Assembly (NCBI GenBank): GCA_965659745.1
Contig: CBFHXF010000045.1
Span: 1 to 15,322, forward strand
From: VMCP01 sp965659745
GTDB taxonomy: Bacteria; Bacteroidota; Bacteroidia; NS11-12g; UBA955
DNA length: 15,322 bases
Direction of reading: 5' to 3'
Shown piece by piece: positions 7,177-14,827 of this stretch. The notes beneath the pieces are model-generated. The model had not been told where the DNA came from. It did not search any database and saw only the letters and a list, made by a program, of their open reading frames with translations. The translations under genes were made by a program, and so were the position numbers. Positions within the stretch are counted from its first letter, which is position 1. Each line of letters begins with the position of its first letter.

Positions 7177-7255
7177 TGACTTTTTGTGTCAACATGTCAT
7201 ATTTATTTCCATTTATAGAACCTTTTTGTCACAACTATGTTGTATAATCGTGTCA
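7177..7255. promoter_or_regulatory. Shared grpE/ribE regulatory region with TGTCA pentamers and a dyad
   Basis: TGTCA occurs on the plus strand at 7187, 7195, 7227 and 7251, which is TGACA when read toward grpE. TGAC at 7177-7180 pairs with GTCA at 7188-7191 as an inverted repeat. ACAAC at 7231-7235 and GTTGT at 7239-7243 form a five-base dyad, directly followed by TATAAT at 7243-7248, nine bases before the ribE ATG. Four copies in 70 bases look like operator or promoter sites. Which regulator binds is unknown. I see neither a CIRCE element nor an FMN riboswitch here. Confidence 0.4.
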
Positions 7256-7256
7256 T

Positions 7257-7856
7257 ATGTTTACCGGAATAGTTGAAGATACCGCCATACTCGTTTCCCT
7301 ACAGCCAGAAGGCAGCAACGTGCATTTCACGTTTCAACACCCAATGGCACAGGAACTTAAAGTAGACCAAAGTGTAGCACACGACGGAATTTGTCTTACC
7401 GTGGTGGAAATCAACACCGATAATAATCAATACCGCGTTACTGCCATAAACGAAACATTAGAAAGGACACACATTAAAACGTGGAACTTGGGTTATCGCG
7501 TCAACTTAGAACGCTGCATGCCCGCTAACGGTCGATTTGACGGACATATTGTCCAAGGCCATGTAGACGCGGTGGGTACGGTAGACGAAATTCACGACCT
7601 AAACGGCTCGCACATGCTGTTCATTAGCTACCCTGCGGGTTCTGGAATTACGGTTCCCAAAGGAAGCATTACCATCAATGGCGTAAGCCTTACTGTGGTA
7701 GATTCTTTTCCAGATGCTTTCAGCGTGGCCATCATTCCACACACATGGGAAAAGACCAATTTAGGACAGCTAACACCAGGTTCGAAGGTAAACCTAGAGT
7801 TCGATGTACTAGGCAAATACGTACAACGCATGCACGAAATGCAAAACGGTTTGTAA
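7257..7856 (+). CDS. ribE: Riboflavin synthase alpha subunit
   Basis: This enzyme dismutates two molecules of 6,7-dimethyl-8-ribityllumazine into riboflavin and a pyrimidinedione, the last step of riboflavin synthesis. The 199-residue protein begins with the hallmark MFTGIVE. It contains two tandem lumazine-binding domains: about 1-96, with CLTVVEI, and about 97-190, opening with VQGHVD at 99-104 and containing GVSLTVV and FSVAIIPHTWEKTNLG. Length and both repeats are complete. It is divergent from grpE and appears to be transcribed alone. Some authors call this gene ribC. Its product feeds FMN and FAD synthesis, including the FAD cofactor of SdhA downstream. Confidence 0.95.
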   Translation: MFTGIVEDTAILVSLQPEGSNVHFTFQHPMAQELKVDQSVAHDGICLTVVEINTDNNQYRVTAINETLERTHIKTWNLGYRVNLERCMPANGRFDGHIVQGHVDAVGTVDEIHDLNGSHMLFISYPAGSGITVPKGSITINGVSLTVVDSFPDAFSVAIIPHTWEKTNLGQLTPGSKVNLEFDVLGKYVQRMHEMQNGL

Positions 7857-8068
7857 CGCACTCCCAATCATCAAACACGCGATCTTCTCGGGGGAAACCT
7901 CCTCGCAATTACCGGCCATTCACAGATCATCCCAATCTAACGCCGGCAATACAAACAAACTCAGTGGAAGTCCATGCTCAAAGTCTAAGGAAACAAATCA
8001 GTTATACTCCCCTCTTTAATAAACAACGAATGATCCCTTTTTGCATTAATTACAAAAAATCTTGTTGA

Positions 8069-8076
8069 TACTTTTG
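8069..8076 (+). promoter_or_regulatory. Possible distal -7 element for the sdh operon or a small RNA
   Basis: TACTTTTG matches TAnnTTTG exactly. It is 260 bases upstream of the sdhC ATG, so it would drive either a long sdh leader or a separate short transcript. There is no supporting -33 element at the usual distance. Confidence 0.25.
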
Positions 8077-8296
8077 GCAAAATTCGCAAAACGACTGTGC
8101 AAAGATCAAATCCGAGTCCTCCCGACCTATCCGACTCAATTTCAATAGACTACATATACCTTTTCAATTAAAATGCAGTGATAAAAGTTACACATTAAAT
8201 TCGCTCATCGGCAAAAGGCTTGATTTTAACATTACGTAAACTCATTCTAAATAAGACATGCGCAGACAAACACTGCCTTTTGTGCTTACCTTTTTG

Positions 8297-8304
8297 TAAA
8301 TTTG
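8297..8304 (+). promoter_or_regulatory. -7 promoter element of the sdhCAB operon
   Basis: TAAATTTG is an exact TAnnTTTG match, identical to the elements before menB and the 434 gene. It lies 32 bases upstream of the sdhC ATG at 8337. Its position inside a longer in-frame extension of sdhC argues for the later start. Confidence 0.6.
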
Positions 8305-8336
8305 CCCAAATTAAAATAATCGATACAGATCTAAAT

Positions 8337-9035
8337 ATGGGAGTATTATCGTTTGTGTTTTCTTCGAGTCTCGGACGAAAACTAATCATGGCAGTAACAG
8401 GCATTTCATTAATTGCCTTTCTTGTGGTTCACTGCGCCATCAACGCCACCGTCTTCTTTAACGACGGAGGAGAAACTTTTAACGTAGCTGCCGAATTCAT
8501 GGCTAAAAACTGGTTCATCCGGGCCGCTGAAATCGGACTATTCGCAGGATTACTATGGCACATCGTGCAAGGTATTTCACTTACCCTTAGCAATCGCAAA
8601 GCTCGCAAATCCAAATACGGAGCCAATCCAGGAAATGCCAACAGCAAATGGTATTCTCGCAGCATGGGACTTTTAGGATCTATTATTTTGATATTTTTGG
8701 TAATGCACTTGAAACATTTCTGGGTAGTAAGTCGCTTTGGACTTCCTCATGAATTAGGTCACTTAGAATACGCTTCGGGCGCTCATTTGGAAAACTTGTA
8801 CATTGAAATGGTAAACGTATTTCAAAATCCCGTTGCCGTTATTGTATACGTTTTAGGCTGTGCGGGTCTTGGTTACCACTTATTACACGGTTTTGGCAGT
8901 GCCTTCCAAACACTTGGAATAGCGCACAAATCGTATACCCCTATCATTCACACGATAGGTATTGCCTTTTCTATTATTGTTCCTTTAACATTTGCTATCA
9001 TTCCCGTGGTAATGCACCTCGGACTAATCAAATAA
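8337..9035 (+). CDS. sdhC: Succinate dehydrogenase cytochrome b558 subunit (SdhC)
   Basis: This is the membrane anchor of succinate:menaquinone reductase, which carries electrons through two hemes b to the quinone. From the ATG at 8337 it has 232 residues. The frame continues 39 codons further up to 8220, but that part is Cys- and Lys-rich, unlike the family, and contains the -7 element. About five hydrophobic segments are visible (roughly 15-40, 62-84, 110-131, 163-187 and 203-228). Candidate heme-ligand histidines lie in them: His32, His75, His124 or His127, and His181 or His184. The family is the single-subunit b558 type, with no SdhD, as in Bacillus and Bacteroidota. The gene is followed four bases later by sdhA. 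Confidence 0.93.
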   Translation: MGVLSFVFSSSLGRKLIMAVTGISLIAFLVVHCAINATVFFNDGGETFNVAAEFMAKNWFIRAAEIGLFAGLLWHIVQGISLTLSNRKARKSKYGANPGNANSKWYSRSMGLLGSIILIFLVMHLKHFWVVSRFGLPHELGHLEYASGAHLENLYIEMVNVFQNPVAVIVYVLGCAGLGYHLLHGFGSAFQTLGIAHKSYTPIIHTIGIAFSIIVPLTFAIIPVVMHLGLIK

Positions 9036-9039
9036 ACGT

Positions 9040-11019
9040 ATGAAATTAGATGCTAAAATTCCAGAAGGACCGTTAGAGCAGAAGTGGACGAAATACAAAA
9101 GTTCAGTTCCGTTGGTCAATCCCGCAAACAAACGTAATTTAAGTATTATTGTTGTTGGTACCGGCTTAGCAGGTGCAAGTGCGGCAGCAACCCTTGCCGA
9201 AATGGGCTACCAAGTTTCTGCGTTTTGCTTCCAAGATTCTCCCCGTCGTGCGCACTCTATCGCAGCACAAGGAGGTATCAACGCAGCCAAAAATTATCAA
9301 AACGACGGTGACAGTGTGCACCGCTTATTCTACGATACCATCAAAGGAGGAGATTACCGCTCACGCGAAGCCAACGTGCACCGTCTAGCGGAAGTTTCTA
9401 CCAATATCATCGACCAATGTGTGGCTCAAGGAGTTCCTTTTGCCCGCGAATACGGTGGAACCTTGAGTAACCGCTCTTTTGGAGGAACTCAAGTACAACG
9501 TACTTTTTATGCCGCCGGACAAACCGGACAACAATTGTTGTTAGGCGCGTATTCTGCCCTCGAACGTCAAGTGGGTCTTGGAAACGTTAAAATGTACGCC
9601 CGCCACGAAATGGTAGAAGTGGTAAAAGTAGATGGAAAAGCACGCGGAATTATTGCCCGCAACTTGGTTTCAGGAAAATTAGAACGCTACTTCGGTCATG
9701 CCGTATTGTTGTGTACTGGTGGTTACGGAAACGTATTCTACTTAAGCACCAACGCGATGGGAAGTAACGTTACCGCTGCGTGGAAAGCTCACAAAGCCGG
9801 TGCCGTATTTGGCAACCCTTGCTTTACCCAAATTCACCCTACCTGTATTCCAGTTTCCGGACATTACCAGTCTAAACTTACGCTTATGAGTGAATCTTTG
9901 CGTAACGATGGACGTATTTGGGTACCTAAAAAACAAGGCGATACCCGCCACCCTAACGATATTCCCGAAGAAGAACGCGATTACTACCTAGAACGTCGCT
10001 ATCCTGCCTTTGGTAACTTAGTACCCCGTGACATAGCCAGCCGTGCCGCCAAAGAGCGCTGCGATGCCGGTTATGGTGTAGGACCTAGCAAAATGGCCGT
10101 TTATTTGGACTTCAAACACAACATGATGCACAAGTACGGTCGCGCAGAAGCCACCAAACAAGGAATTTCAAATCCAGATGACAATACCCTTTTGCGCCTA
10201 GGAAAAGAATTGATTAAGGAAAAATATGGCAATTTGTTCGACATGTACAAGCAAATCACGGCCGAAGATCCTTATGAAGTGCCGATGCGTATTTATCCTG
10301 CGGTGCATTACACCATGGGCGGACTTTGGGTTGACTACGAATTGCAAACCACCGTTCCCGGCTTATATGCATTAGGAGAAGCCAACTTCTCTGATCACGG
10401 TGCCAACCGATTAGGGGCATCTGCGCTTATGCAAGGTTTAGCCGATGGATATTTTGTAATTCCTTACACCATCGGAAACTACTTAAGTAAGGAAATTCAC
10501 ACCAAACCCATTCCAACCGATCACGAAGCCTTTGAAGAAGCCGAAAAACGCGCCAACGAGCGCATCACCGGATTCCTTAATATCAAAGGTACCCGTACCG
10601 TGGAAAGTTACCACCGTGAATTGGGATTGATTATGTGGGATAAGTGTGGAATGGCCCGTAACGAAAAAGGCCTAAAAGAAGCCATCGCACAGATCCGAGC
10701 CCTCCGTGAAGATTTCTATAAGAATGTTCGTGTACCCGGTTCTGATAGTGGATTCAATCCAGAATTAGACAAAGCAGGTCGTGTGGCCGACTTCCTAGAA
10801 TTAGGCGAATTGATGTGCCTAGACGCACTTGCCCGTGAAGAAAGTTGCGGTGGACACTTCCGTGAAGAACATCAAACCGAAGAAGGGGAAGCCCTTCGTG
10901 ACGATGATAAATTCTTGAACGTTTTTGCTTGGGAGAATAAAGGCAATCACGATTACGAACTTCACCGGGAAGATTTAAACTACGAAAATATCAAAATCCA
11001 ACAACGCAGTTACAAATAA
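9040..11019 (+). CDS. sdhA: Succinate dehydrogenase flavoprotein subunit (SdhA)
   Basis: SdhA oxidises succinate to fumarate with covalently bound FAD on the cytoplasmic side of the inner membrane. The 659-residue protein has the FAD-binding GTGLAGASAA at 40-49 and the flavinylated His72 within RRAHSIAAQGGINA. Active-site residues are in place by comparison with E. coli: His266 in HPTCIP, Arg330 in VPRDIASR, His423 in HYTMGG and Arg457 in GANRLGAS. GEANFSDHG begins at 446. The length fits the larger b558-associated type of SdhA/FrdA, and sequence alone does not exclude fumarate reductase activity. An aerobic-type TCA cycle role is the default. It is spaced four bases from sdhC and five from sdhB, so it is the middle of one operon. 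Confidence 0.96.
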   Translation: MKLDAKIPEGPLEQKWTKYKSSVPLVNPANKRNLSIIVVGTGLAGASAAATLAEMGYQVSAFCFQDSPRRAHSIAAQGGINAAKNYQNDGDSVHRLFYDTIKGGDYRSREANVHRLAEVSTNIIDQCVAQGVPFAREYGGTLSNRSFGGTQVQRTFYAAGQTGQQLLLGAYSALERQVGLGNVKMYARHEMVEVVKVDGKARGIIARNLVSGKLERYFGHAVLLCTGGYGNVFYLSTNAMGSNVTAAWKAHKAGAVFGNPCFTQIHPTCIPVSGHYQSKLTLMSESLRNDGRIWVPKKQGDTRHPNDIPEEERDYYLERRYPAFGNLVPRDIASRAAKERCDAGYGVGPSKMAVYLDFKHNMMHKYGRAEATKQGISNPDDNTLLRLGKELIKEKYGNLFDMYKQITAEDPYEVPMRIYPAVHYTMGGLWVDYELQTTVPGLYALGEANFSDHGANRLGASALMQGLADGYFVIPYTIGNYLSKEIHTKPIPTDHEAFEEAEKRANERITGFLNIKGTRTVESYHRELGLIMWDKCGMARNEKGLKEAIAQIRALREDFYKNVRVPGSDSGFNPELDKAGRVADFLELGELMCLDALAREESCGGHFREEHQTEEGEALRDDDKFLNVFAWENKGNHDYELHREDLNYENIKIQQRSYK

Positions 11020-11024
11020 TCGAT

Positions 11025-11780
11025 ATGGCAAACACAATGAATATAAACTTGAAAGTATGGCGCCAGCATAACGAAAATGCACAAGGCCATTTTGAAGAAC
11101 ATAAAGTTCAAGCCAGTCCCGATATGAGCTTCCTTGAAATGTTCGACGTATTGAACGAACAACTCATTGAAGACGGTAAAGACCCTATCGCATTCGATCA
11201 CGATTGTCGTGAAGGTATTTGTGGTATGTGCTCTATGGTAATCAACGGACGTCCACACGGACCCAAAGGCGGTGTTACCACCTGTCAATTACACATGCGT
11301 AGTTTCAAAGAAGGTGATACCGTTGTAGTAGAACCTTGGAGAGCCAATGCATTCCCTGTAATTAAAGATTTAAGTGTAAATAGAAGCGCTTTCGATCGCA
11401 TAATTGCCTCTGGAGGTTATGTTTCTGTAAACACAGGTAACGCGGTCGATGCCAACTCCATCCTTATACCTAAAGAAGTTGCCGATACTGCTTTTGAAGC
11501 CGCGACTTGTATTGGATGTGGGGCGTGCGTTAGTGCCTGCAAAAACGCATCGGCGATGTTGTTTGTTGGAGCTAAAGTAACCCAGTTATCGATGCTTCCA
11601 CAAGGACAAGCAGAACGCGAATCACGCGTGGTTGCTATGGTAGACCAAATGGATGCCGAAGGCTTTGGAGCCTGCACCAATACCGGTGCTTGTGCCGCTG
11701 AATGTCCTAAGGAAATTCCCCTATCCGTAATCGCCAATCTGAACCGCGAATACTACAAAGCTAAATTGAACGGTAAATAA
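11025..11780 (+). CDS. sdhB: Succinate dehydrogenase iron-sulfur subunit (SdhB)
   Basis: SdhB passes electrons from the flavin to the heme and quinone through three iron-sulfur clusters. The 251-residue protein shows the ligands for all of them. Cys61, Cys66, Cys69 and Cys87 would bind [2Fe-2S] (HDCREGICGMCS, then TTCQLHM). Cys162, Cys165, Cys168 and Cys172 (CIGCGACVSACK) together with Cys217, Cys223 and Cys227 (GACTNTGACAAECP) would bind [4Fe-4S] and [3Fe-4S]. A second Met at residue 5 is an alternative start, but 11025 gives the tighter five-base spacing from sdhA. It is the last gene of the operon, with a strong inverted-repeat terminator 14 bases after its stop. Confidence 0.96.
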   Translation: MANTMNINLKVWRQHNENAQGHFEEHKVQASPDMSFLEMFDVLNEQLIEDGKDPIAFDHDCREGICGMCSMVINGRPHGPKGGVTTCQLHMRSFKEGDTVVVEPWRANAFPVIKDLSVNRSAFDRIIASGGYVSVNTGNAVDANSILIPKEVADTAFEAATCIGCGACVSACKNASAMLFVGAKVTQLSMLPQGQAERESRVVAMVDQMDAEGFGACTNTGACAAECPKEIPLSVIANLNREYYKAKLNGK

Positions 11781-11794
11781 TACCGGTTTATATC

Positions 11795-11835
11795 TTTAAC
11801 GAAAAAGGCTGCCAATGGCAGCCTTTTTCGTTAAA
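11795..11835. terminator. Perfect 19-bp inverted-repeat terminator, bidirectional
   Basis: TTTAACGAAAAAGGCTGCC at 11795-11813 pairs perfectly with 11817-11835 around an AAT loop. The GC-rich core GGCTGCC is flanked by an A-run on the left and a T-run on the right, so RNA from either strand gives a GC hairpin followed by U residues. It ends the sdh operon (plus) and, 28 bases beyond the stop at 11863, the MATE-barrel transcript (minus). Confidence 0.92.
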
Positions 11836-11862
11836 TTTCACAATACAATACAGCAGAGCCCC

Positions 11863-12684
11863 TTATGGAATCGGGTATACAATACCTAGATCTAAAGAAA
11901 ACCTAAAACTATTGGCCTGTTGTACGCCATTGAAATTAGGAAGCAATGCCATATCTACACGCGGCTGTGCCAAGAGCTTGATTTTCTCGTCTAAGGCATA
12001 TTCTGCCCGCAACCCGACTGCTGCAAAAACATTAAAAGCTGGATTTACAACCTTCGTAATTACCGGCCTGTCTACCGCATCTAATTCAACTGTGTAATCA
12101 TATACATCAACAGCAGTGCCCTCATCTAATGAAAAACCGCGCGTTTTAATGCGTACCTTATCTTGCACCAATATACCGGGAATAGCAGAAACAAAACCGT
12201 ATAATTCGGTATCGGGAATGCGCAATTTTACCCCATCTAAACGGCGTAAATATTGCAAATCAACCGTGATATATCGCTGCGTAAAATGATAATCCATAAT
12301 CTGAGTGGGACCATCGACCAAATGACTGTACACCCCTAAATCGGGATGGGGCTGGTACCCAAACATACCGTCTTCTTTTTGACGCACAAATCCCCATTGC
12401 TGATACCCAAAACTCACCGCAAAAGCCACATCGCGTTCTCTTTGAAAAACCACCCCTACGAAACCACTTAGGGAATTCTGGAATTTATCGGAATTGCGAA
12501 AAGAGTCTTTTAACCCTTGTTCCGTATAGGTATATCTTGGCATCGGACTCACTTTCGAAAGCAACCTGAATTGCGTAGAGGGAGTTAGTCCGCCTTGCAC
12601 GCGGCGCGACCAAGGTGCGTTTTGGGCCGCCGCCGTTCCAAGGATTCCCCCGATAAAAAGGAACAAAATCACGTATTTCTTCAT
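11863..12684 (-). CDS. Outer-membrane beta-barrel protein coupled to the MATE transporter
   Basis: This 273-residue protein begins with a clear signal peptide (MKKYVILFLFIGGILGTAAAQ, cut after Ala or Gln). The body contains barrel-like strands such as FVGVVFQRERDVAFAVSFGYQQWGF and FAAVGLRAEYAL. It closes with FRFSLDLGIVYPIP, similar in pattern to PorT-like outer-membrane proteins. The function is not recognised. Its ATG overlaps the stop of the MATE gene as ATGA, which points to coupled translation and a shared job or shared regulation. It is the last gene before the shared terminator at 11795-11835. Confidence 0.7.
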   Translation of the reverse strand: MKKYVILFLFIGGILGTAAAQNAPWSRRVQGGLTPSTQFRLLSKVSPMPRYTYTEQGLKDSFRNSDKFQNSLSGFVGVVFQRERDVAFAVSFGYQQWGFVRQKEDGMFGYQPHPDLGVYSHLVDGPTQIMDYHFTQRYITVDLQYLRRLDGVKLRIPDTELYGFVSAIPGILVQDKVRIKTRGFSLDEGTAVDVYDYTVELDAVDRPVITKVVNPAFNVFAAVGLRAEYALDEKIKLLAQPRVDMALLPNFNGVQQANSFRFSLDLGIVYPIP

Positions 12685-14033
12685 ACAAACAGCAACTTAC
12701 TACTTTTTTGATAAAAACGGTAAACTCCGAGGATGGAAGCCACAAGTAAACCTACTGTAAAGCCGGTCCAAACGCCGTAAACTTCTTTGTGCAATACCTC
12801 ACCGAGGTAATACGAAAGGGGCATGCTCACCACCCAATAGGAAAATACCGAGATGATGCTGGCCCATAATACGTCTTTGATTCCGCGCAGCAGCGACATG
12901 GCGGCAGCTTGGATACCGTCGCTGACTTGAAACACGGCAGCCAATAAAAACAAGGGCAAAATCAAAGGCATAACTTCCGGTTCTACGCCGTACAATCCGG
13001 CAATCTGACGGTTGAAAACCACAAAAATCAAGGCGTTAATCAATTCAAAAATTACCATCAGGAAAAATGTAGCATGGGCTACTTTTCGGATTTTAACGCT
13101 ATTTTTTTCGCCATAGCCGTTGCCGACCAAAATGCTTCCTGCCATACCGATACCGCTGGCAACCATATACGTAACCGAAGCCGCATTTAGGGCAACCGCA
13201 TGCGCCGCTACCTGCACTTCACCATACCACCCTACCATGATTCCCGAAACGGAGAAACACGCCCATTCGGCGAAGGTTTGTAAGGCTATAGGCACGCCCA
13301 TCTTCCAAACTCCAGGGGTTTCCGACCACACCTGTCGCCATTTGGGCATAATTTCGGGCACATAAGTTTTCATGAATTTTGAATACCGCACATACCATAA
13401 TGCAGCGAGCATCATGGCGATTCGTGATATTAAGGTAGCCCAAGCCGCGCCTTCATAACCCATGGCTGGAAAGATCCAAAAGCCATAAATTAAAATGGCA
13501 TTGAGTATTACGTTAAAAACCAATCCCGCCAAAGTTAAAACCATCGAAATTTTGGTATGTCCCAAACCATCGGTAAACTGCCGCGCGGTTAAAAATACCA
13601 GCATGGGCAAGATAGACCAATTAACAATATTCAAATATTTAGGCGCTATTTCATTAACCGCCTTGGTTTGTTGCAACCATTCGAAGTGTTCCGTTAAAAT
13701 CGTTAACAATCCGAATTGAAACGCAAATAACAGCATACTCACGATGAGTCCCGCCCTATAAATAATGAAACCCGCGCTCGCCTTCTTCTCTCCTACTTTA
13801 ATACTGACAAGGGTACTTACCGCGAATAAGACCCCAAAAGTGAGTCCGCTGGTCATAAAAAACAAGCTATTGGCTTGATTCACACCCGCTAAGGCTTCCT
13901 TTCCGAGGCGACCCACCATAATGGTATCGGCCACCCCCATAAGCACCAATCCTAATTGTCCTAATATAATAGGATACGAAAGTTGAAAAATGTCTCTAAC
14001 AAATACCCGATACTGGGACCACAAGGCGCGCAT
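12681..14033 (-). CDS. MATE-family multidrug/cation efflux transporter (NorM-like)
   Basis: MATE proteins export drugs, dyes or metabolites across the inner membrane using sodium or proton gradients. From the ATG at 14033 it has 450 residues, the usual length, with about twelve hydrophobic segments in two MatE halves (about 15-180 and 235-395). The first half has the typical GVADTIMVGRLG near 33-44. The second half has SGIMVGWYGEVQVAAHAVAL and GIGMAGSILVGNGYGEKN. A TTG four codons upstream (14045) is also in frame, but it lies within a -7 element, so 14033 is the better start. The substrate cannot be told from sequence. The gene overlaps the following barrel gene by four bases (ATGA) and is divergent from the pseudouridine synthase gene. 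Confidence 0.92.
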   Translation of the reverse strand: MRALWSQYRVFVRDIFQLSYPIILGQLGLVLMGVADTIMVGRLGKEALAGVNQANSLFFMTSGLTFGVLFAVSTLVSIKVGEKKASAGFIIYRAGLIVSMLLFAFQFGLLTILTEHFEWLQQTKAVNEIAPKYLNIVNWSILPMLVFLTARQFTDGLGHTKISMVLTLAGLVFNVILNAILIYGFWIFPAMGYEGAAWATLISRIAMMLAALWYVRYSKFMKTYVPEIMPKWRQVWSETPGVWKMGVPIALQTFAEWACFSVSGIMVGWYGEVQVAAHAVALNAASVTYMVASGIGMAGSILVGNGYGEKNSVKIRKVAHATFFLMVIFELINALIFVVFNRQIAGLYGVEPEVMPLILPLFLLAAVFQVSDGIQAAAMSLLRGIKDVLWASIISVFSYWVVSMPLSYYLGEVLHKEVYGVWTGFTVGLLVASILGVYRFYQKSSKLLFV

Positions 14034-14042
14034 AATAGAGAG

Positions 14043-14050
14043 CAAAAATA
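14043..14050 (-). promoter_or_regulatory. -7 promoter element of the MATE-barrel operon
   Basis: The minus strand reads TATTTTTG, an exact TAnnTTTG match that ends nine bases before the ATG at 14033. It fixes the MATE start downstream of the in-frame TTG at 14045-14043, which forms the end of this element. Confidence 0.5.
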
Positions 14051-14106
14051 CGATAAGAAGTGGGGCTTCCTAAATAAAATTAACGCTTCGCAAGCACAAA
14101 AGCCCG

Positions 14107-14114
14107 TACCTTTG
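14107..14114 (+). promoter_or_regulatory. -7 promoter element of the pseudouridine synthase gene
   Basis: TACCTTTG matches TAnnTTTG exactly and ends five bases before the ATG at 14120. This implies a leaderless or nearly leaderless mRNA. Confidence 0.5.
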
Positions 14115-14119
14115 CAGTT

Positions 14120-14827
14120 ATGTTCGACGTACTTTGGGAAGATAATCATTTATTATTCGCAAATAAACCTGCGGGTGTTCCCGTACAAGGCGATTCTACA
14201 GGAGATGTGCACTTCTTGGAAATGGCCGAAGAATACATCCGAGTTAAATACAATAAACCCGGAGCGGCTTTTGTAGGATTGGTACACCGTATTGACCGTC
14301 CGGTAAGCGGAGTGGTTTTATTCGCTAAAACATCCAAAGCTCTCACACGGATGAATGATATTTTCCGTGAAAAGCAGAATGTTAAAGTATACCATGCCCT
14401 AACTTCCATACCTTTAACTGAAGAAAGTGGCACTTTGGAGCATTACCTTATAAAAGATTCAGAAGCCCACCGCGCCCATGCTTATAATCAGCCCCGTGGG
14501 GCTGCCAAGCATTCGGTATTGCACTATAAACTGCTTTCCAGTATTGCCGGTCGTTTTTTATATGAAATCACCCTAGAATCAGGCCGTTTTCATCAAATTC
14601 GCGTGCAACTGTCTAAGATGGGCTGTCCGATCATAGGCGACCTTAAATACGGGGCAAAAAACAACCTACCCGATCGCTCTATTGCCCTGCATGCGCATAC
14701 CTTAGTAACGCCACACGTAGTAAAAGACTTGCCATCGGTAACCGTTCATGCGCCGTATCCGCGCAAACAATGGTGGGGATTATTCAAAGAGGATCTAATG
14801 AAAAAGGGTCCCAAAAGATATCGTTAA
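14120..14827 (+). CDS. RluA-family RNA pseudouridine synthase
   Basis: The enzyme isomerises specific uridines of rRNA or tRNA to pseudouridine. The 235-residue protein is a compact RluA-family catalytic domain without an S4 domain. It opens with FDVLWEDNHLLFANKPAGVP, has the catalytic motif HRIDRPVSG at 56-64 with nucleophile Asp59, and later has ESGRFHQIRVQLSKMGCPIIGD, the RluA motif III region. Family members of this size include RluC/RluD-like stand-alone domains and TruC-like enzymes, so the target site cannot be assigned. It is divergent from the MATE gene. Its last 44 bases overlap the 3' end of the alkyltransferase-like gene on the other strand. Confidence 0.9.
   Translation: MFDVLWEDNHLLFANKPAGVPVQGDSTGDVHFLEMAEEYIRVKYNKPGAAFVGLVHRIDRPVSGVVLFAKTSKALTRMNDIFREKQNVKVYHALTSIPLTEESGTLEHYLIKDSEAHRAHAYNQPRGAAKHSVLHYKLLSSIAGRFLYEITLESGRFHQIRVQLSKMGCPIIGDLKYGAKNNLPDRSIALHAHTLVTPHVVKDLPSVTVHAPYPRKQWWGLFKEDLMKKGPKRYR

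Larger units (their letters stand above)
7857..8336 (+). other. 480-base gap between ribE and sdhC, leader-like
   Basis: No open frame here has coding character, and no tRNA or known riboswitch is visible. Near the ribE end, ATTACCGGC at 7908-7916 can pair with GCCGGCAAT at 7942-7950 with one mismatch across a 25-base loop, and CGGGG/CCTCG at 7889-7905 forms a short stem. Neither has a U-tract. Two TAnnTTTG matches, at 8069-8076 and 8297-8304, point toward sdhC. The 220 bases between them hold nothing I can name. The region may be an sdh regulatory leader or may contain an unrecognised small RNA. Confidence 0.5.

Noticed and set aside
7132..7256. FMN riboswitch before riboflavin synthase
   Set aside because: The 125-base gap is AT-rich, lacks the conserved GC-rich segments of an RFN element, and the likely ribE promoter is almost at the start codon.
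8038..8058. TTTTTG/CAAAAA hairpin as a terminator after ribE
   Set aside because: The six-pair stem is almost entirely A-T with a nine-base loop, is about 180 bases from ribE and has no GC core.
7745..8068. Open frame of 107 codons overlapping the ribE end and following gap
   Set aside because: It starts inside ribE in another frame, and its Arg/Thr/Ser-rich product has no protein-like features.
8220..8336. 39-codon N-terminal extension of SdhC
   Set aside because: The extension contains a TAnnTTTG promoter element and Cys-rich sequence unlike the family; the protein starting MGVLSFVFSSSLGRK at 8337 fits the family N-terminus.
13983..14276. Plus-strand frame running from within the MATE start into the pseudouridine synthase gene
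   Set aside because: It is out of frame with the synthase, covers the divergent promoter region, and has no family resemblance.
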